Under the pieces are notes generated by a model. The model did not search any database, was not told the origin of the DNA, and saw only the letters and a program-made list of their open reading frames with translations. From an uncultured Alphaproteobacteria bacterium (lineage in GTDB: Bacteria; Pseudomonadota; Alphaproteobacteria; HIMB59; GCA-002718135), in NCBI GenBank assembly GCA_902588745.1, contig CACIQI010000001.1, forward strand, positions 77,924 to 141,923: a stretch of 64,000 nt of DNA, written 5' to 3'. The position numbers and the translations under genes are program-made. Of the stretch, positions 18,807-27,081 are shown piece by piece (the stretch's first letter is position 1; each line of letters begins with the position of its first letter).

Positions 18807-19150
18807 TAGATTATATTATAATTCTCATCATATCTTTTTATATCATTTTCATCGAGTATTTCACCGTACCACATTTCTATGATTATTAAATCTTTAGAAC
18901 CTTTATTAGCAATCCTATGAAGGGCGCCTTTAGGAATAAAAATATTTTCATTTTCTACAAGATTTATAGTCTTTTTATCTAAAGTAACCTCAACTTCACC
19001 TTCTGCAACAAGCCAATGCTCAGAACGATGCTCATGATTTTGTAAAGACAACATTCCTCCTGGTTTAATAAAAAGTTTTTTAACAAGAAATTTTTTACCA
19101 GATTTTAAAATCTCATAGTATCCCCAGGGTTTTTGAACAATAGAATTCAT
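18806..19150 (-). CDS. Mannose-6-phosphate isomerase type II-like cupin
   Basis: Stand-alone cupin of 114 residues matching the C-terminal isomerase domain of bifunctional ManC/AlgA proteins. Motifs: KPWGYYEILKSG, VKKLFIKPGGMLSLQNHEHRSEHWLVAEGEVEV (metal His cluster H-x-H-R-x-E-H-W) and IFIPKGALHRIANKG, then the EILDENDIKRYDE tail. Likely interconverts mannose-6-phosphate and fructose-6-phosphate, or acts as a related sugar-phosphate cupin. No guanylyltransferase domain is attached. Forms a two-gene unit with DUF6165; divergent from rpe. Confidence 0.85.
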   Translation of the reverse strand: MNSIVQKPWGYYEILKSGKKFLVKKLFIKPGGMLSLQNHEHRSEHWLVAEGEVEVTLDKKTINLVENENIFIPKGALHRIANKGSKDLIIIEMWYGEILDENDIKRYDENYNII

Positions 19151-19188
19151 TATGAATGTTTATTTATATATTATATATCTATTTTTAA

Positions 19189-19836
19189 ATGATAAAAATT
19201 TCACCATCTATATTATCAGCTGATATACTCAAATTAGAAGAAGAAGTTAAACTTTTAGACAAGAGTGGCGCTGATTATATTCATATAGACATAATGGATG
19301 GCCACTATGTCCCCAATATTACTTTTGGACCAAATATAGTTAAATCATTAAGAAAGGTTACCTCTAAAATTTTAGATGTGCATCTTATGATTAAACCAGT
19401 AAAGCAATATATTAATGATTTTGTAGAAGCTGGCTCAGATATCATTTCTTTTCACCCTGAGGCTGATGATAACCCAGAAGAAATTATTAAAATAATAAGT
19501 GATGCTGAAATTAAAGCAGGAATTGCCATACACCCTGATGTAAATATTGCAAATATTGATCATTTATTTAGTAAAGTTCAACAAATAATAGTTATGACAG
19601 TCACACCTGGTTTTGGCGGTCAAAAATTTATGCATGATCAAGTGCAAAAAATTAAAGATTTAGATGAAATTAGAAAAAATAATAATTATAACTATGAGAT
19701 AGGTGTTGATGGTGGAATAAATAATGAAAATGCAAAAATATGTAAAGATAATGGAGCTGATGTGTTAGCAGTAGGTTCTTATTTATTATCTCAAAATCAA
19801 AATAACTATAATAAAATTATAAATTCCTTAAGATAA
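19189..19836 (+). CDS. rpe: Ribulose-phosphate 3-epimerase
   Basis: Interconverts ribulose-5-phosphate and xylulose-5-phosphate in the pentose phosphate pathway. 215 residues, TIM barrel. Motifs: ISPSILSADILKLEEE, HIDIMDGHYVPNITFGP (metal His/Asp), LDVHLMI, MTVTPGFGGQKF and the catalytic Asp in IGVDGGINNENAK, then GADVLAVGSYLL. Its stop TAA overlaps the ATG of the downstream LysR gene (TAATG). Confidence 0.97.
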   Translation: MIKISPSILSADILKLEEEVKLLDKSGADYIHIDIMDGHYVPNITFGPNIVKSLRKVTSKILDVHLMIKPVKQYINDFVEAGSDIISFHPEADDNPEEIIKIISDAEIKAGIAIHPDVNIANIDHLFSKVQQIIVMTVTPGFGGQKFMHDQVQKIKDLDEIRKNNNYNYEIGVDGGINNENAKICKDNGADVLAVGSYLLSQNQNNYNKIINSLR

Positions 19837-20723
19837 TGGACTGGGATAAATTAAAATCATTTTACGAAATTGCAATTTCAAGAAGCATTTCTAAGGCAAG
19901 TGCTAAACTAAATATTAGTCAATCTGCACTTAGTAGACAAATACAAGATCTCGAATATGATTTAAAGACGCCTTTATTTATAAGACATCAAAAAGGTGTA
20001 AGGTTAACAGAGCAAGGTGAAAATTTATTTAATACTGTAAATCAAATAAATTTTTCAATTTCTGATTTTGAAAAAAAATTATTAGATAAAAAAACTAAAC
20101 CAGTAGGAAAATTAACAGTAAGCACAACTGTTGGTTTTGGATCGGCTTGGCTCACACCAAGAATAACTAAATTTTCTAATCAATATCCAGAGATAGATGT
20201 AAATTTAATTATGAGTGATGAAGAAGTTGATTTATCTGCAAGAGTTGCTGATGTTGCAGTTAGAGTAAAGAAACCAACACAGGCAAATTTAATTTTTAAA
20301 AAATTTGTTAATTTTCATAACCACATTTACGGTTCTTCAGATTACTTACAAAAAAGTGGAATACCAAGAAATGTAAATGATTTAGATAAACATGATTTAA
20401 TTTGCTTTGGAGCTGGATTACCTTCTCCTGTTTCTAATATTGATTGGATATTAAAAATTGGAAAAGAAGGAACAAAAAGACGACCTAAATTTAGAGTAAA
20501 TAGTATTTACGCGATGTCACTTGCAATTGAAAAAGGTGGAGGTTTAGCATCTTTACCTGATTACATGGTTGCAGATAAACCTCAGCTTGTACGTGTTCTG
20601 CCAAACTTAGAAGGTCCATCATATCAAACATACTTTGTTTATTCTGAATCTTTTAAAAACGATAGAAGACTTGAAGTTTTTAGGGATTTTTTATTTAATG
20701 AAGCTAAAGATTGGCATTATTAG
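19836..20723 (+). CDS. LysR-family transcriptional regulator
   Basis: DNA-binding regulator, 295 residues. The N-terminal winged helix (about 1-60) has the LysR pattern SFYEIAISRSISKASAKLNISQSALSRQIQDLEYDLKTPLFIR, followed by a linker helix and a periplasmic-binding-like effector domain (LTVSTTVGFGSAWLTPRITKFSNQYPEI). It is coupled to rpe rather than divergent from a target, so its regulon is not shown by context. Effector unknown. Confidence 0.93.
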   Translation: MDWDKLKSFYEIAISRSISKASAKLNISQSALSRQIQDLEYDLKTPLFIRHQKGVRLTEQGENLFNTVNQINFSISDFEKKLLDKKTKPVGKLTVSTTVGFGSAWLTPRITKFSNQYPEIDVNLIMSDEEVDLSARVADVAVRVKKPTQANLIFKKFVNFHNHIYGSSDYLQKSGIPRNVNDLDKHDLICFGAGLPSPVSNIDWILKIGKEGTKRRPKFRVNSIYAMSLAIEKGGGLASLPDYMVADKPQLVRVLPNLEGPSYQTYFVYSESFKNDRRLEVFRDFLFNEAKDWHY

Positions 20724-20726
20724 TCT

Positions 20727-20754
20727 TTGACTTAATTTTTTATTTTTGTATACC
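20727..20754 (+). promoter_or_regulatory. Candidate promoter of the 27-residue basic peptide gene
   Basis: TTGACT (20727-20732) and TATACC (20749-20754) are spaced by 16 bases and resemble sigma70 -35 and -10 boxes. Transcription would begin about 20760, only a handful of bases before the ATG at 20766, giving a nearly leaderless mRNA. No Shine-Dalgarno sequence precedes the ATG, consistent with that reading. Confidence 0.45.
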
Positions 20755-20765
20755 GTATCTACATT

Positions 20766-20849
20766 ATGGGATATCCAAAAAAACATAGAGGCAGACGTAA
20801 AAGAGGCTCTAAATATAGAAGAAACAAAAAGCGTCAAAAGAAGAAATAA
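20766..20849 (+). CDS. 27-residue extremely basic peptide, possible ribosomal protein
   Basis: ATG GGA TAT CCA ... AAG AAA TAA encodes 27 residues beginning MGYPKKHRGRRKRGSKYRR and ending KRQKKK, with about 17 Lys/Arg, no acidic residue and no hydrophobic core. Size and composition match tiny ribosome-embedded proteins such as bTHX or the mycobacterial bS22/mS38 (AURKAIP1/COX24) type, though it is not clearly homologous to either by eye. It has its own candidate promoter and sits alone between lysR and the SbmA-like gene. A chance ORF this Lys/Arg-rich using several AGA/CGT codons is unlikely but not excluded. Confidence 0.6.
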   Translation: MGYPKKHRGRRKRGSKYRRNKKRQKKK

Positions 20850-20898
20850 TTAATACCTACCTTCTTTTTTAAAATCTAATTGAACATATATATATATA

Positions 20899-21900
20899 AT
20901 GTTTAAATTTTTCACTGAACCAAAGTGGTATGTGTGGGCTTATGTAGGCTCTGTAGTTATTCTTACTTCTATATGGGTCCAAGTTCAGATTGATGTTCAG
21001 ATCAACGAATGGTTTGGTGAATTTTATGACATGATCCAAAAAGCACTTGGGACACCAAATGCTATAACTATGCAAGAATACATGGGTGCTCTATTTAGTT
21101 TTGCTCAACTTGCTGCTATTTCAATTGCATTAGGACTAGCAATTTCTTTCCTAACTTCCCATTTTCTTTTTAGATGGAGAACAGCAATGGTTGAGTGGTA
21201 CCATAGTGTTTATGATCAAGCTAGGACTATTGAAGGTGCAAGTCAAAGGGTTCAAGAGGATACTATAAAATTCAGTAGAATTATGGAAGGTCTTGGAACA
21301 AGTTTAATTGAATCTGTTCTTGTACTTGTAGAGTTCTTCCCTCTCCTAATGACCCTATCAGTTGGTATACCAATTTTGTGGTTTGGTGATTGGCAGTACG
21401 GTTTAGTATCTGGAGCATTTATATGGGCTGTAGGTGGTACAATTTTAATGATTGTTTTAGCATGGTTACTAAGATTAGTTGGTATTGAGTATGATCTTCA
21501 AAAAAAAGAAGCAGCTTATAGAAAAATTTTAGTTATTGCAGAGGATGATGGAAGTATTAGACCAAAATCATTAGAAGAACTTTTTCAAGGTGTTAGAGAA
21601 ATTCACTTTAAGAGTTATTTGTATTATCTCTATTTTAGTATTGGAAGGTTAGCTTATCTACAAGCTAACGTTCTTGCAGCGTATATTTTTTTAGCACCAG
21701 CAATTGTTGCAGGTGTCATGACACTTGGTGTTATGCAACAAATTATAAGGGCTTTTGGAAGAGTAGAAGGTTCACTACAATATTTATTCAGAGCATGGCC
21801 TACAATTATAGAACTTGCTAGTGTCTATAAAAGATTAAGAGAATTTGAGAATAAAATAGAAAAAAACATTCAGGACGAAAAAACTGGTATAGTACGTTAG
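20899..21900 (+). CDS. SbmA/BacA-family inner-membrane peptide transporter
   Basis: Related to SbmA/BacA (PF05992), proton-driven importers of proline-rich peptides, bleomycin-like compounds and vitamin B12 in enterics and rhizobia. 333 residues, shorter than the 406-residue E. coli SbmA. Membrane segments at about 10-30, 65-90, 135-155, 170-195 and 255-280; the region FRWRTAMVEWYHSVYDQARTIEGASQRVQEDT is the ABC-exporter-like transmembrane domain signature of the family. No ATPase domain is attached. Followed by fxsA through a TAGTG overlap. Substrate unknown. Confidence 0.85.
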   Translation: MFKFFTEPKWYVWAYVGSVVILTSIWVQVQIDVQINEWFGEFYDMIQKALGTPNAITMQEYMGALFSFAQLAAISIALGLAISFLTSHFLFRWRTAMVEWYHSVYDQARTIEGASQRVQEDTIKFSRIMEGLGTSLIESVLVLVEFFPLLMTLSVGIPILWFGDWQYGLVSGAFIWAVGGTILMIVLAWLLRLVGIEYDLQKKEAAYRKILVIAEDDGSIRPKSLEELFQGVREIHFKSYLYYLYFSIGRLAYLQANVLAAYIFLAPAIVAGVMTLGVMQQIIRAFGRVEGSLQYLFRAWPTIIELASVYKRLREFENKIEKNIQDEKTGIVR

Positions 21901-22259
21901 TGATTTTTCTAGCGTTTATTATTATTCCAATAATTGAAATAAGTATTTTTATAACAATCGGCTCCAATATTGGAATTCTAAATACTATTGCAATTATACT
22001 AACCACTGCTTTAGTTGGAATATTTCTTGTGCGTAGACAAGGGATCAAATTGTTATTTGATGCACAACGAAACTTATCACAAGGTGTAATGCCAACCGAA
22101 GAAATTAAAGGGGGTATTTTTCTATTAGTATCAGGGTTATTATTGATTACTCCTGGCTTCTTCACTGATTGTATCGGTTTTGCTGTCTTTTTAAAACCTG
22201 TCCAAAATTTAATTGCTACTCAAGCAAAAAAATATTTTAACTCACGTATTCGCTATTAA
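21900..22259 (+). CDS. fxsA: FxsA family membrane protein
   Basis: Small inner-membrane protein; in E. coli its overexpression relieves exclusion of phage T7 by F plasmid, but the normal role is unknown. 119 residues: FLAFIIIPIIEISIFITIGSNIG, then IGILNTIAIILTTALVGIFLVRRQG, which is the FxsA core, then GLLLITPGFFTDCIGFAVF. The start is GTG at 21900, sharing its G with the TAG stop of the SbmA-like gene. Its 3' end overlaps the convergent DapA-family gene by 18 bases. Confidence 0.9.
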   Translation: MIFLAFIIIPIIEISIFITIGSNIGILNTIAIILTTALVGIFLVRRQGIKLLFDAQRNLSQGVMPTEEIKGGIFLLVSGLLLITPGFFTDCIGFAVFLKPVQNLIATQAKKYFNSRIRY

Positions 22260-23171
22260 CGGATCTATTTTTTTTACCAACTCTTTTAATATTAAAACAA
22301 GTTTATGATTTTTGGGATCATCAATTTTTTTTAACGGTGGTAATATATTATTCCATTCAGAAATATTATCTACAATGGATAAATAAGCTTTCATTAAACT
22401 AATAGGTTCATGTGACGTAATCACTTGTCTTATTTTTTCTAAAAGACTCTGTAATTCATTAAAATTTTTAATTGAATTTTCATTTTTATAATTTTTCAAA
22501 ATAAAGCTAAGTAATTTTCCACATACATTTGTACCTGCAGTAATTGCTCCAGCTCCTCCCCTTTTACTTATACTTAAAGCTAAACTATCATGACCACAAA
22601 ATACTGAAAAATTATTGAAATATTTTATAACCTTCATCATACGTTCACCGTCACCACTAGAATCTTTTAAACCAACAATATTATTTGGATACAATTTTAA
22701 TAGTATTTCAATAGTTTTAAAACTTATAGGAACATATGTGTTTTGCGGTATGTGATATAAAACATAATGAAGTTCACTATCACCAACATTTTCAATAATA
22801 TGACGATAGTAGTTTATCACACCTTCATCTGTTACATTCTTATAATAGAATGGTGGTAGTAAAAGGACTGCTCTTACTTTGTGACTGGCAGCATGTTTTG
22901 TCATATCAATTGCTTCTTTCAATGAAGATGACCCTGTACCAGGCATCAGAATTTTGGGGTCTATTCGATTTAAGATTAAAAAATCTATATGATCTTTTTT
23001 TTCTTGAACAGAAAAACTATTTGCTTCACCTGTAGTACCAAAAATGGCAAGACCATCGTGCCCTTCTCTCATTAAATACTGACAATGACGAAGGTAGAGG
23101 TCTTTATTAATTGATAAATCACTTTTTACTGGTGTTAGTGCAGCGCTAAAGACTCCAGATATTTTATGCAT
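22242..23171 (-). CDS. DapA/NanA-family aldolase-lyase
   Basis: Class I (Schiff-base) TIM-barrel enzyme condensing or cleaving pyruvate-type substrates. 309 residues. Motifs: GVFSAALTPVKSDLSINKD, AIFGTTGEANSFSVQEK, YYKNVTDEGVINYYRH, catalytic Tyr in VLYHIPQNTYVPIS and Schiff-base Lys in VGLKDSSGDG. It opens with VFSAALTPV and lacks clear DapA-specific residues, so it may be a sugar-acid or other lyase instead of dihydrodipicolinate synthase. Overlaps the start of uppP by 8 bases on the same strand. Confidence 0.85.
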   Translation of the reverse strand: MHKISGVFSAALTPVKSDLSINKDLYLRHCQYLMREGHDGLAIFGTTGEANSFSVQEKKDHIDFLILNRIDPKILMPGTGSSSLKEAIDMTKHAASHKVRAVLLLPPFYYKNVTDEGVINYYRHIIENVGDSELHYVLYHIPQNTYVPISFKTIEILLKLYPNNIVGLKDSSGDGERMMKVIKYFNNFSVFCGHDSLALSISKRGGAGAITAGTNVCGKLLSFILKNYKNENSIKNFNELQSLLEKIRQVITSHEPISLMKAYLSIVDNISEWNNILPPLKKIDDPKNHKLVLILKELVKKIDPLIANT

Positions 23172-23949
23172 AAAAATACAATAAAATAAATCCTAGTAAA
23201 ACTCTATAAATAATAAAAATATTAAAGGTTGAACTTTGTATTATTCGCATCATGATGTTAATTGATATTAGAGCAGTAATACACGCAACGATTGCTGCAA
23301 ATAAAGATTGGTATAAATTAATATTAATCTCAGAACTACTTATAAAATCTAAACTTGTTAAAACTAAAGATGCTAAAATAATGGGGATAGATAAAAGCAT
23401 AGAAAAAATTGCTGCCGATGATCTATCAAATCCTAAAAAACGAGCTCCAGTAATTGTAACACCTGCTCTACTTGCCCCAGGGATAAAAGCTAAAACTTGA
23501 AATATACCTATGATAAAGGCCTGCACATAACTCATATTCTCCCAGGAAGATATTTTCATCTTAAAATGATCTGCTACAAATAATAAAGCAGCAAAAACAA
23601 CACTTGTGACTGCAACAACTTTAATATCTCGAAAATATAATTGAACAAAATCAAAAATAAAAAATCCAACTATGACTGCAGGTATTGTTGCGATTATGAT
23701 TTTAATTAACTTATTATTTTTAATAAGTTGAAAAGATAAAAAACTTTTAATTAATGATATTATATGAGATCTTAGATAGATTATAACTGCTAATAATGTT
23801 CCAACATGTACAGCAACATCAGTAAAAAGACCTTGATCTTGCCAACTGGTTAATTGTGATACAAGAACTAAATGCCCAGAAGAACTAATTGGCAAAAATT
23901 CAGTAAAGCCTTGGACAATGCCAATGATAAAATATTGAGGCTCAAACAT
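23164..23949 (-). CDS. uppP: Undecaprenyl-diphosphatase
   Basis: Integral membrane phosphatase recycling undecaprenyl pyrophosphate, the lipid carrier for peptidoglycan and LPS sugars. 261 residues, about eight helices. Motifs: IVQGFTEFLPISSSGHLVLV (E and S/G/H of the active site) and LAFIPGASRAGVTITGARFLG (second catalytic Ser/Arg). The start ATG directly abuts the stop of the exonuclease gene, sharing a base. Confidence 0.97.
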   Translation of the reverse strand: MFEPQYFIIGIVQGFTEFLPISSSGHLVLVSQLTSWQDQGLFTDVAVHVGTLLAVIIYLRSHIISLIKSFLSFQLIKNNKLIKIIIATIPAVIVGFFIFDFVQLYFRDIKVVAVTSVVFAALLFVADHFKMKISSWENMSYVQAFIIGIFQVLAFIPGASRAGVTITGARFLGFDRSSAAIFSMLLSIPIILASLVLTSLDFISSSEININLYQSLFAAIVACITALISINIMMRIIQSSTFNIFIIYRVLLGFILLYFYA

Positions 23950-25460
23950 TAACCAAAAATTATTTTACTGAGCTCTTTACCACTAGGAAGGGGTTCCGCA
24001 TTTTTATTAGAAAAATATTTCTCCATAAAATTTAAATAGACATTGTAATCTTTTAAAATTTGCATTTTTTGATCTTTATTTTCATCATCACTTTCTTCCA
24101 TTTTAACTAATTCCGTATCAGTTTGAGACATTGCTTCTGGTATTGTCGTAAAAGGCCTTTCCTGATTAATAACTAACCTTTCATGTAACTCCCGGTGAAT
24201 CATTTTAAAATCTTCTTTTGATAAAGTTTTTGGACTTTCATCAAATATAAGTCTTTTTAAAATAAAGTTTGCTCTTGGCTCTTTAATTGAAAGAGCAATT
24301 TTATATTTTTCATTCCAGTCATTCTGTTCATGAAATTTAGCTATTTCTGTTGATTGTTTAAAATCAAGAAAAACATTTGCTGCACTTTCAGGAAATACAT
24401 TATCTTGAGATTTTTCATCCTCTTTTTCAATACGTTTATCAATTTCCATAAGTTTAAACTTGTCTGCTAAATCTTTATTTTTGAATACTATTTTAGCTCT
24501 TTCATTTAGTACATCAGAACCAATCTCATCGTATGGCTCATAATTAGAAGCAATTTTACCTGGCAGAATAATTGGGTGCTGATTGGTAATAACGTATCTA
24601 TTTTTTCTTTTGATCAGTTTTTTAAATTCCTCAGAATTAGCTTCTAGTAATGGTGTCGGATCATGAGCTAAATCAATTGTGTGAAACCAACCATTGTATT
24701 GAGATTCACATACCATCGACAATGCTTGAAGTTTAATTCTTCCCCCAAAACTTGTCATAAAACAAAAACCTTTATTTTTATTTATATATTCAATGGCATC
24801 TTCTTTATTCATTGTCATTTGAAGCTGATTCCAATTAGTAGTGTCTGCTTCGTTAATATATTTTGTCAGAGCAATTGATGTCTTAACATCTGAAAATGCA
24901 TCGTGAGCAAATTCAACAGGCAAGTTGTTCATCTCTGCAATTTTTTCTAATTTAAAACTAGGATTACCTCTTTCAGTTATAGGTGTTTTTATACTTGATG
25001 GGTTGATGGCATATAAACCTCTCGCTAAATTTAATGTATCGCCCCTACTTTTTCTTGTTACATAAGGATAAAACATATGACTAAACAAATTGTATTCAAG
25101 AACTGATTCATCAAACTCTATTATGTTGTGTCCTATAAAAGTAGAACTTGGATCATCTTTTTTCCATTCATCAAAAGTTTCATTAATTTTTTTCATTAAT
25201 TCGTAAGATGATTGAGGCGCATCAAGTGCCTCTCTCATACCTTTAAGCGTTGTTATTAATGCACCAGGTTGAGAAATCACTGATGTTCGAGGTCTGCAGA
25301 ACTCATTCATATTTTGATTTGTTTGATTAAACTTAGAGTCAGTAACTATTGCAGCAATTTGCATTATCTGCTCCCATTTTGGAGTAGTACCAAAGGCAGT
25401 TGGATATTCTTTCTTACCTCTTCCTGATGTTTCTAAATCGTAAAATATATATTTTGACAC
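23949..25460 (-). CDS. sbcB: Exodeoxyribonuclease I (SbcB-like DEDDh 3'-5' exonuclease)
   Basis: Degrades single-stranded DNA 3'-5' in repair and recombination. 503 residues. Catalytic residues are visible in YIFYDLETSG (D8, E10), FIGHNIIEFDESVLE and HDAFSDVKTS. These are followed by the ExoI-specific C-terminal half with an SH3-like part and helical domain (HTIDLAHDPTPLLEAN, ...HERL). Full-length compared with E. coli ExoI (475). SbcB-type enzymes are not universal in alphaproteobacteria. Confidence 0.9.
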   Translation of the reverse strand: MSKYIFYDLETSGRGKKEYPTAFGTTPKWEQIMQIAAIVTDSKFNQTNQNMNEFCRPRTSVISQPGALITTLKGMREALDAPQSSYELMKKINETFDEWKKDDPSSTFIGHNIIEFDESVLEYNLFSHMFYPYVTRKSRGDTLNLARGLYAINPSSIKTPITERGNPSFKLEKIAEMNNLPVEFAHDAFSDVKTSIALTKYINEADTTNWNQLQMTMNKEDAIEYINKNKGFCFMTSFGGRIKLQALSMVCESQYNGWFHTIDLAHDPTPLLEANSEEFKKLIKRKNRYVITNQHPIILPGKIASNYEPYDEIGSDVLNERAKIVFKNKDLADKFKLMEIDKRIEKEDEKSQDNVFPESAANVFLDFKQSTEIAKFHEQNDWNEKYKIALSIKEPRANFILKRLIFDESPKTLSKEDFKMIHRELHERLVINQERPFTTIPEAMSQTDTELVKMEESDDENKDQKMQILKDYNVYLNFMEKYFSNKNAEPLPSGKELSKIIFG

Positions 25461-25492
25461 TTATAAATAACCTTATTGGTATTTATAGACTA

Positions 25493-25672
25493 TTAATTAT
25501 CTCTTTTGGACCAATAAAAATGATAGAAAAGAGTAGCTGCAATGGCAACAAAAAGAGAGATAAAAGCTACATAAATTATAGTTGCGATTGCCCAATAAGC
25601 TACAGCTACTAAAAGACCAATAGCTGTTATCCCAGCCCAAAAATAGATCAGTCTTTCTAAAAATAATTGCAT
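25493..25672 (-). CDS. Small two-helix membrane protein, 59 residues
   Basis: Not recognised. From the ATG at 25670-25672 the product is MQLFLERLIYFWAG, then a long hydrophobic stretch ITAIGLLVAVAYWAIATII, a second hydrophobic segment and a basic C-terminus FYWSKRDN. A TTG start 18 bases earlier is possible. It follows the ribokinase gene on the same strand after about 21 bases and precedes the exonuclease gene, so it is probably the last gene of the sugar operon. Function unknown. Confidence 0.65.
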   Translation of the reverse strand: MQLFLERLIYFWAGITAIGLLVAVAYWAIATIIYVAFISLFVAIAATLFYHFYWSKRDN

Positions 25673-25693
25673 ATTGATTCTATTATACAATAA

Positions 25694-26608
25694 TTATAGA
25701 AGTTTATCAATTTCCTCTCTAGAAGGCATGGAATTTGCTGTTCCAATTTTCGTCGTTGATAGACCAGCTGTTGCACTGGCAAATTTAAGCGCATCTTTAA
25801 TATTTTGACCTTCGGTAAGTGCCGCAGCAAAACCAGCATTAAATGCATCGCCAGCACCAGTAGTATCAACTACTGGATTTGAAAGATTAGCTATAGGTAA
25901 AGAAAATTTTTCGTCATTGTTAGCAAAAAAAGCTCCTTTTTCTCCAAGAGTAATAACGACATTTTTAATTCCTTTATCTAACAATTGAATTGCAGCTTTT
26001 TCAGCATCCTCATGAGTTTCAACATTGTGATCAACATAAAAACTTGCTTCCGTTTCATTTGGCGTAAAATAATCAATCATAGAAAATAAAGATTCATCTA
26101 TTTCAGCAGCTGGAGCAGGATTTAAAATTGTTTTTACATCTAAACTATGTGCTTTTTTTAATGCATAGGTGACAACATCCTTTGGTGCCTCTAGTTGTGT
26201 AAGAAATATACTTGAGTTTTTAATTGCCTCTTCTGCTTTATCTATATCTTCAATAGTAATTGCACCTGCTGCACCCGGAAAAACATTAATAGCATTAGCT
26301 CCAGTTCCTTCATTAACAAGTATGCCTGCAGCACCAGTCGAATGATCTTTTGAAATAATTACATTACTATAATCAACACCAGAATTTTCATAAATCTTTG
26401 TTGCCATAGAGCCAAATTGATCATCACCAATCTTAGAAATAAAAAAAGTTTTTGCACCAGCTTTAGCTGCAGCTACAGCTTGATTTGATCCTTTTCCACC
26501 AGGGCCAATAACAAAATTTTTACCAAGAATAGTTTCACCCTCTACTGGAATTTTTTCTCCAAAAAAAACAAGATCAGCAACAAAAATACCAAGAATACTA
26601 ATCGACAT
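25694..26608 (-). CDS. rbsK: Ribokinase (PfkB family)
   Basis: Phosphorylates ribose, or a related pentose or deoxypentose, at C5. 304 residues. Motifs: GPGGKGSNQAVAAAKAGA (PfkB signature 1, about 32-49), LTQLEAP, LNPAPA, TPNETEA and VDTTGAGDAFNAGFAAAL with the catalytic Asp (signature 2). Located 2 bases downstream of the RbsD/FucU mutarotase gene, with aldehyde dehydrogenase and deoC upstream, so the natural substrate may be deoxyribose, feeding DeoC; that is inference. Confidence 0.93.
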   Translation of the reverse strand: MSISILGIFVADLVFFGEKIPVEGETILGKNFVIGPGGKGSNQAVAAAKAGAKTFFISKIGDDQFGSMATKIYENSGVDYSNVIISKDHSTGAAGILVNEGTGANAINVFPGAAGAITIEDIDKAEEAIKNSSIFLTQLEAPKDVVTYALKKAHSLDVKTILNPAPAAEIDESLFSMIDYFTPNETEASFYVDHNVETHEDAEKAAIQLLDKGIKNVVITLGEKGAFFANNDEKFSLPIANLSNPVVDTTGAGDAFNAGFAAALTEGQNIKDALKFASATAGLSTTKIGTANSMPSREEIDKLL

Positions 26609-26610
26609 AA

Positions 26611-27069
26611 TTATTTATCGATTATCCAAACGGTTCCATCTGGTTTAATAACACCTTTTGTTAAAATAAAATTACAGTAAGGTCGTCTTTCACTTGTCGT
26701 AATATATGCATAGGTTGATCTTGATTGCTTATAAAATTCTTGTCTTTCGTATGAACCAATTTTCCAATGATCTCCTGATACTTCCTTAATTGCATCAATT
26801 ACTTCTTTGTTCGCATCATTAATTTCATCTGGTTGATTATCAACTTCCATTCGGTGAACAGCTGAGTCTACGAAACTATCCAATGGAAAAACAGATAAAA
26901 CAGCTCTCATGACAGTTGTCATATCAAGTCCATCTAATCGGTGAACTCTATTGTGGTTCGAATGAGCAGGATAATTAATATCGGATATAACGAGTCTATC
27001 ACCATGACCCATTTCACGTAATGTTTTTAATATATCAGGACTTAAAATAGGATCGACGTTAATTAACAT
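26611..27069 (-). CDS. RbsD/FucU family sugar mutarotase
   Basis: Interconverts sugar anomers (pyranose/furanose or alpha/beta forms) to supply the kinase. 152 residues. Motifs: ILSPDILKTLREMGHGDRLVISDINYPAHSNHNRVHRLDG (catalytic His in GHGDRLVISDANFP-like motif) and the C-terminal ERRPYCNFILTKGVI, closer to FucU than to RbsD in this ending. It lies immediately before ribokinase in the same operon, so it probably works on the same pentose. Confidence 0.92.
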   Translation of the reverse strand: MLINVDPILSPDILKTLREMGHGDRLVISDINYPAHSNHNRVHRLDGLDMTTVMRAVLSVFPLDSFVDSAVHRMEVDNQPDEINDANKEVIDAIKEVSGDHWKIGSYERQEFYKQSRSTYAYITTSERRPYCNFILTKGVIKPDGTVWIIDK

Positions 27070-27081
27070 ATTTTTAGTATA

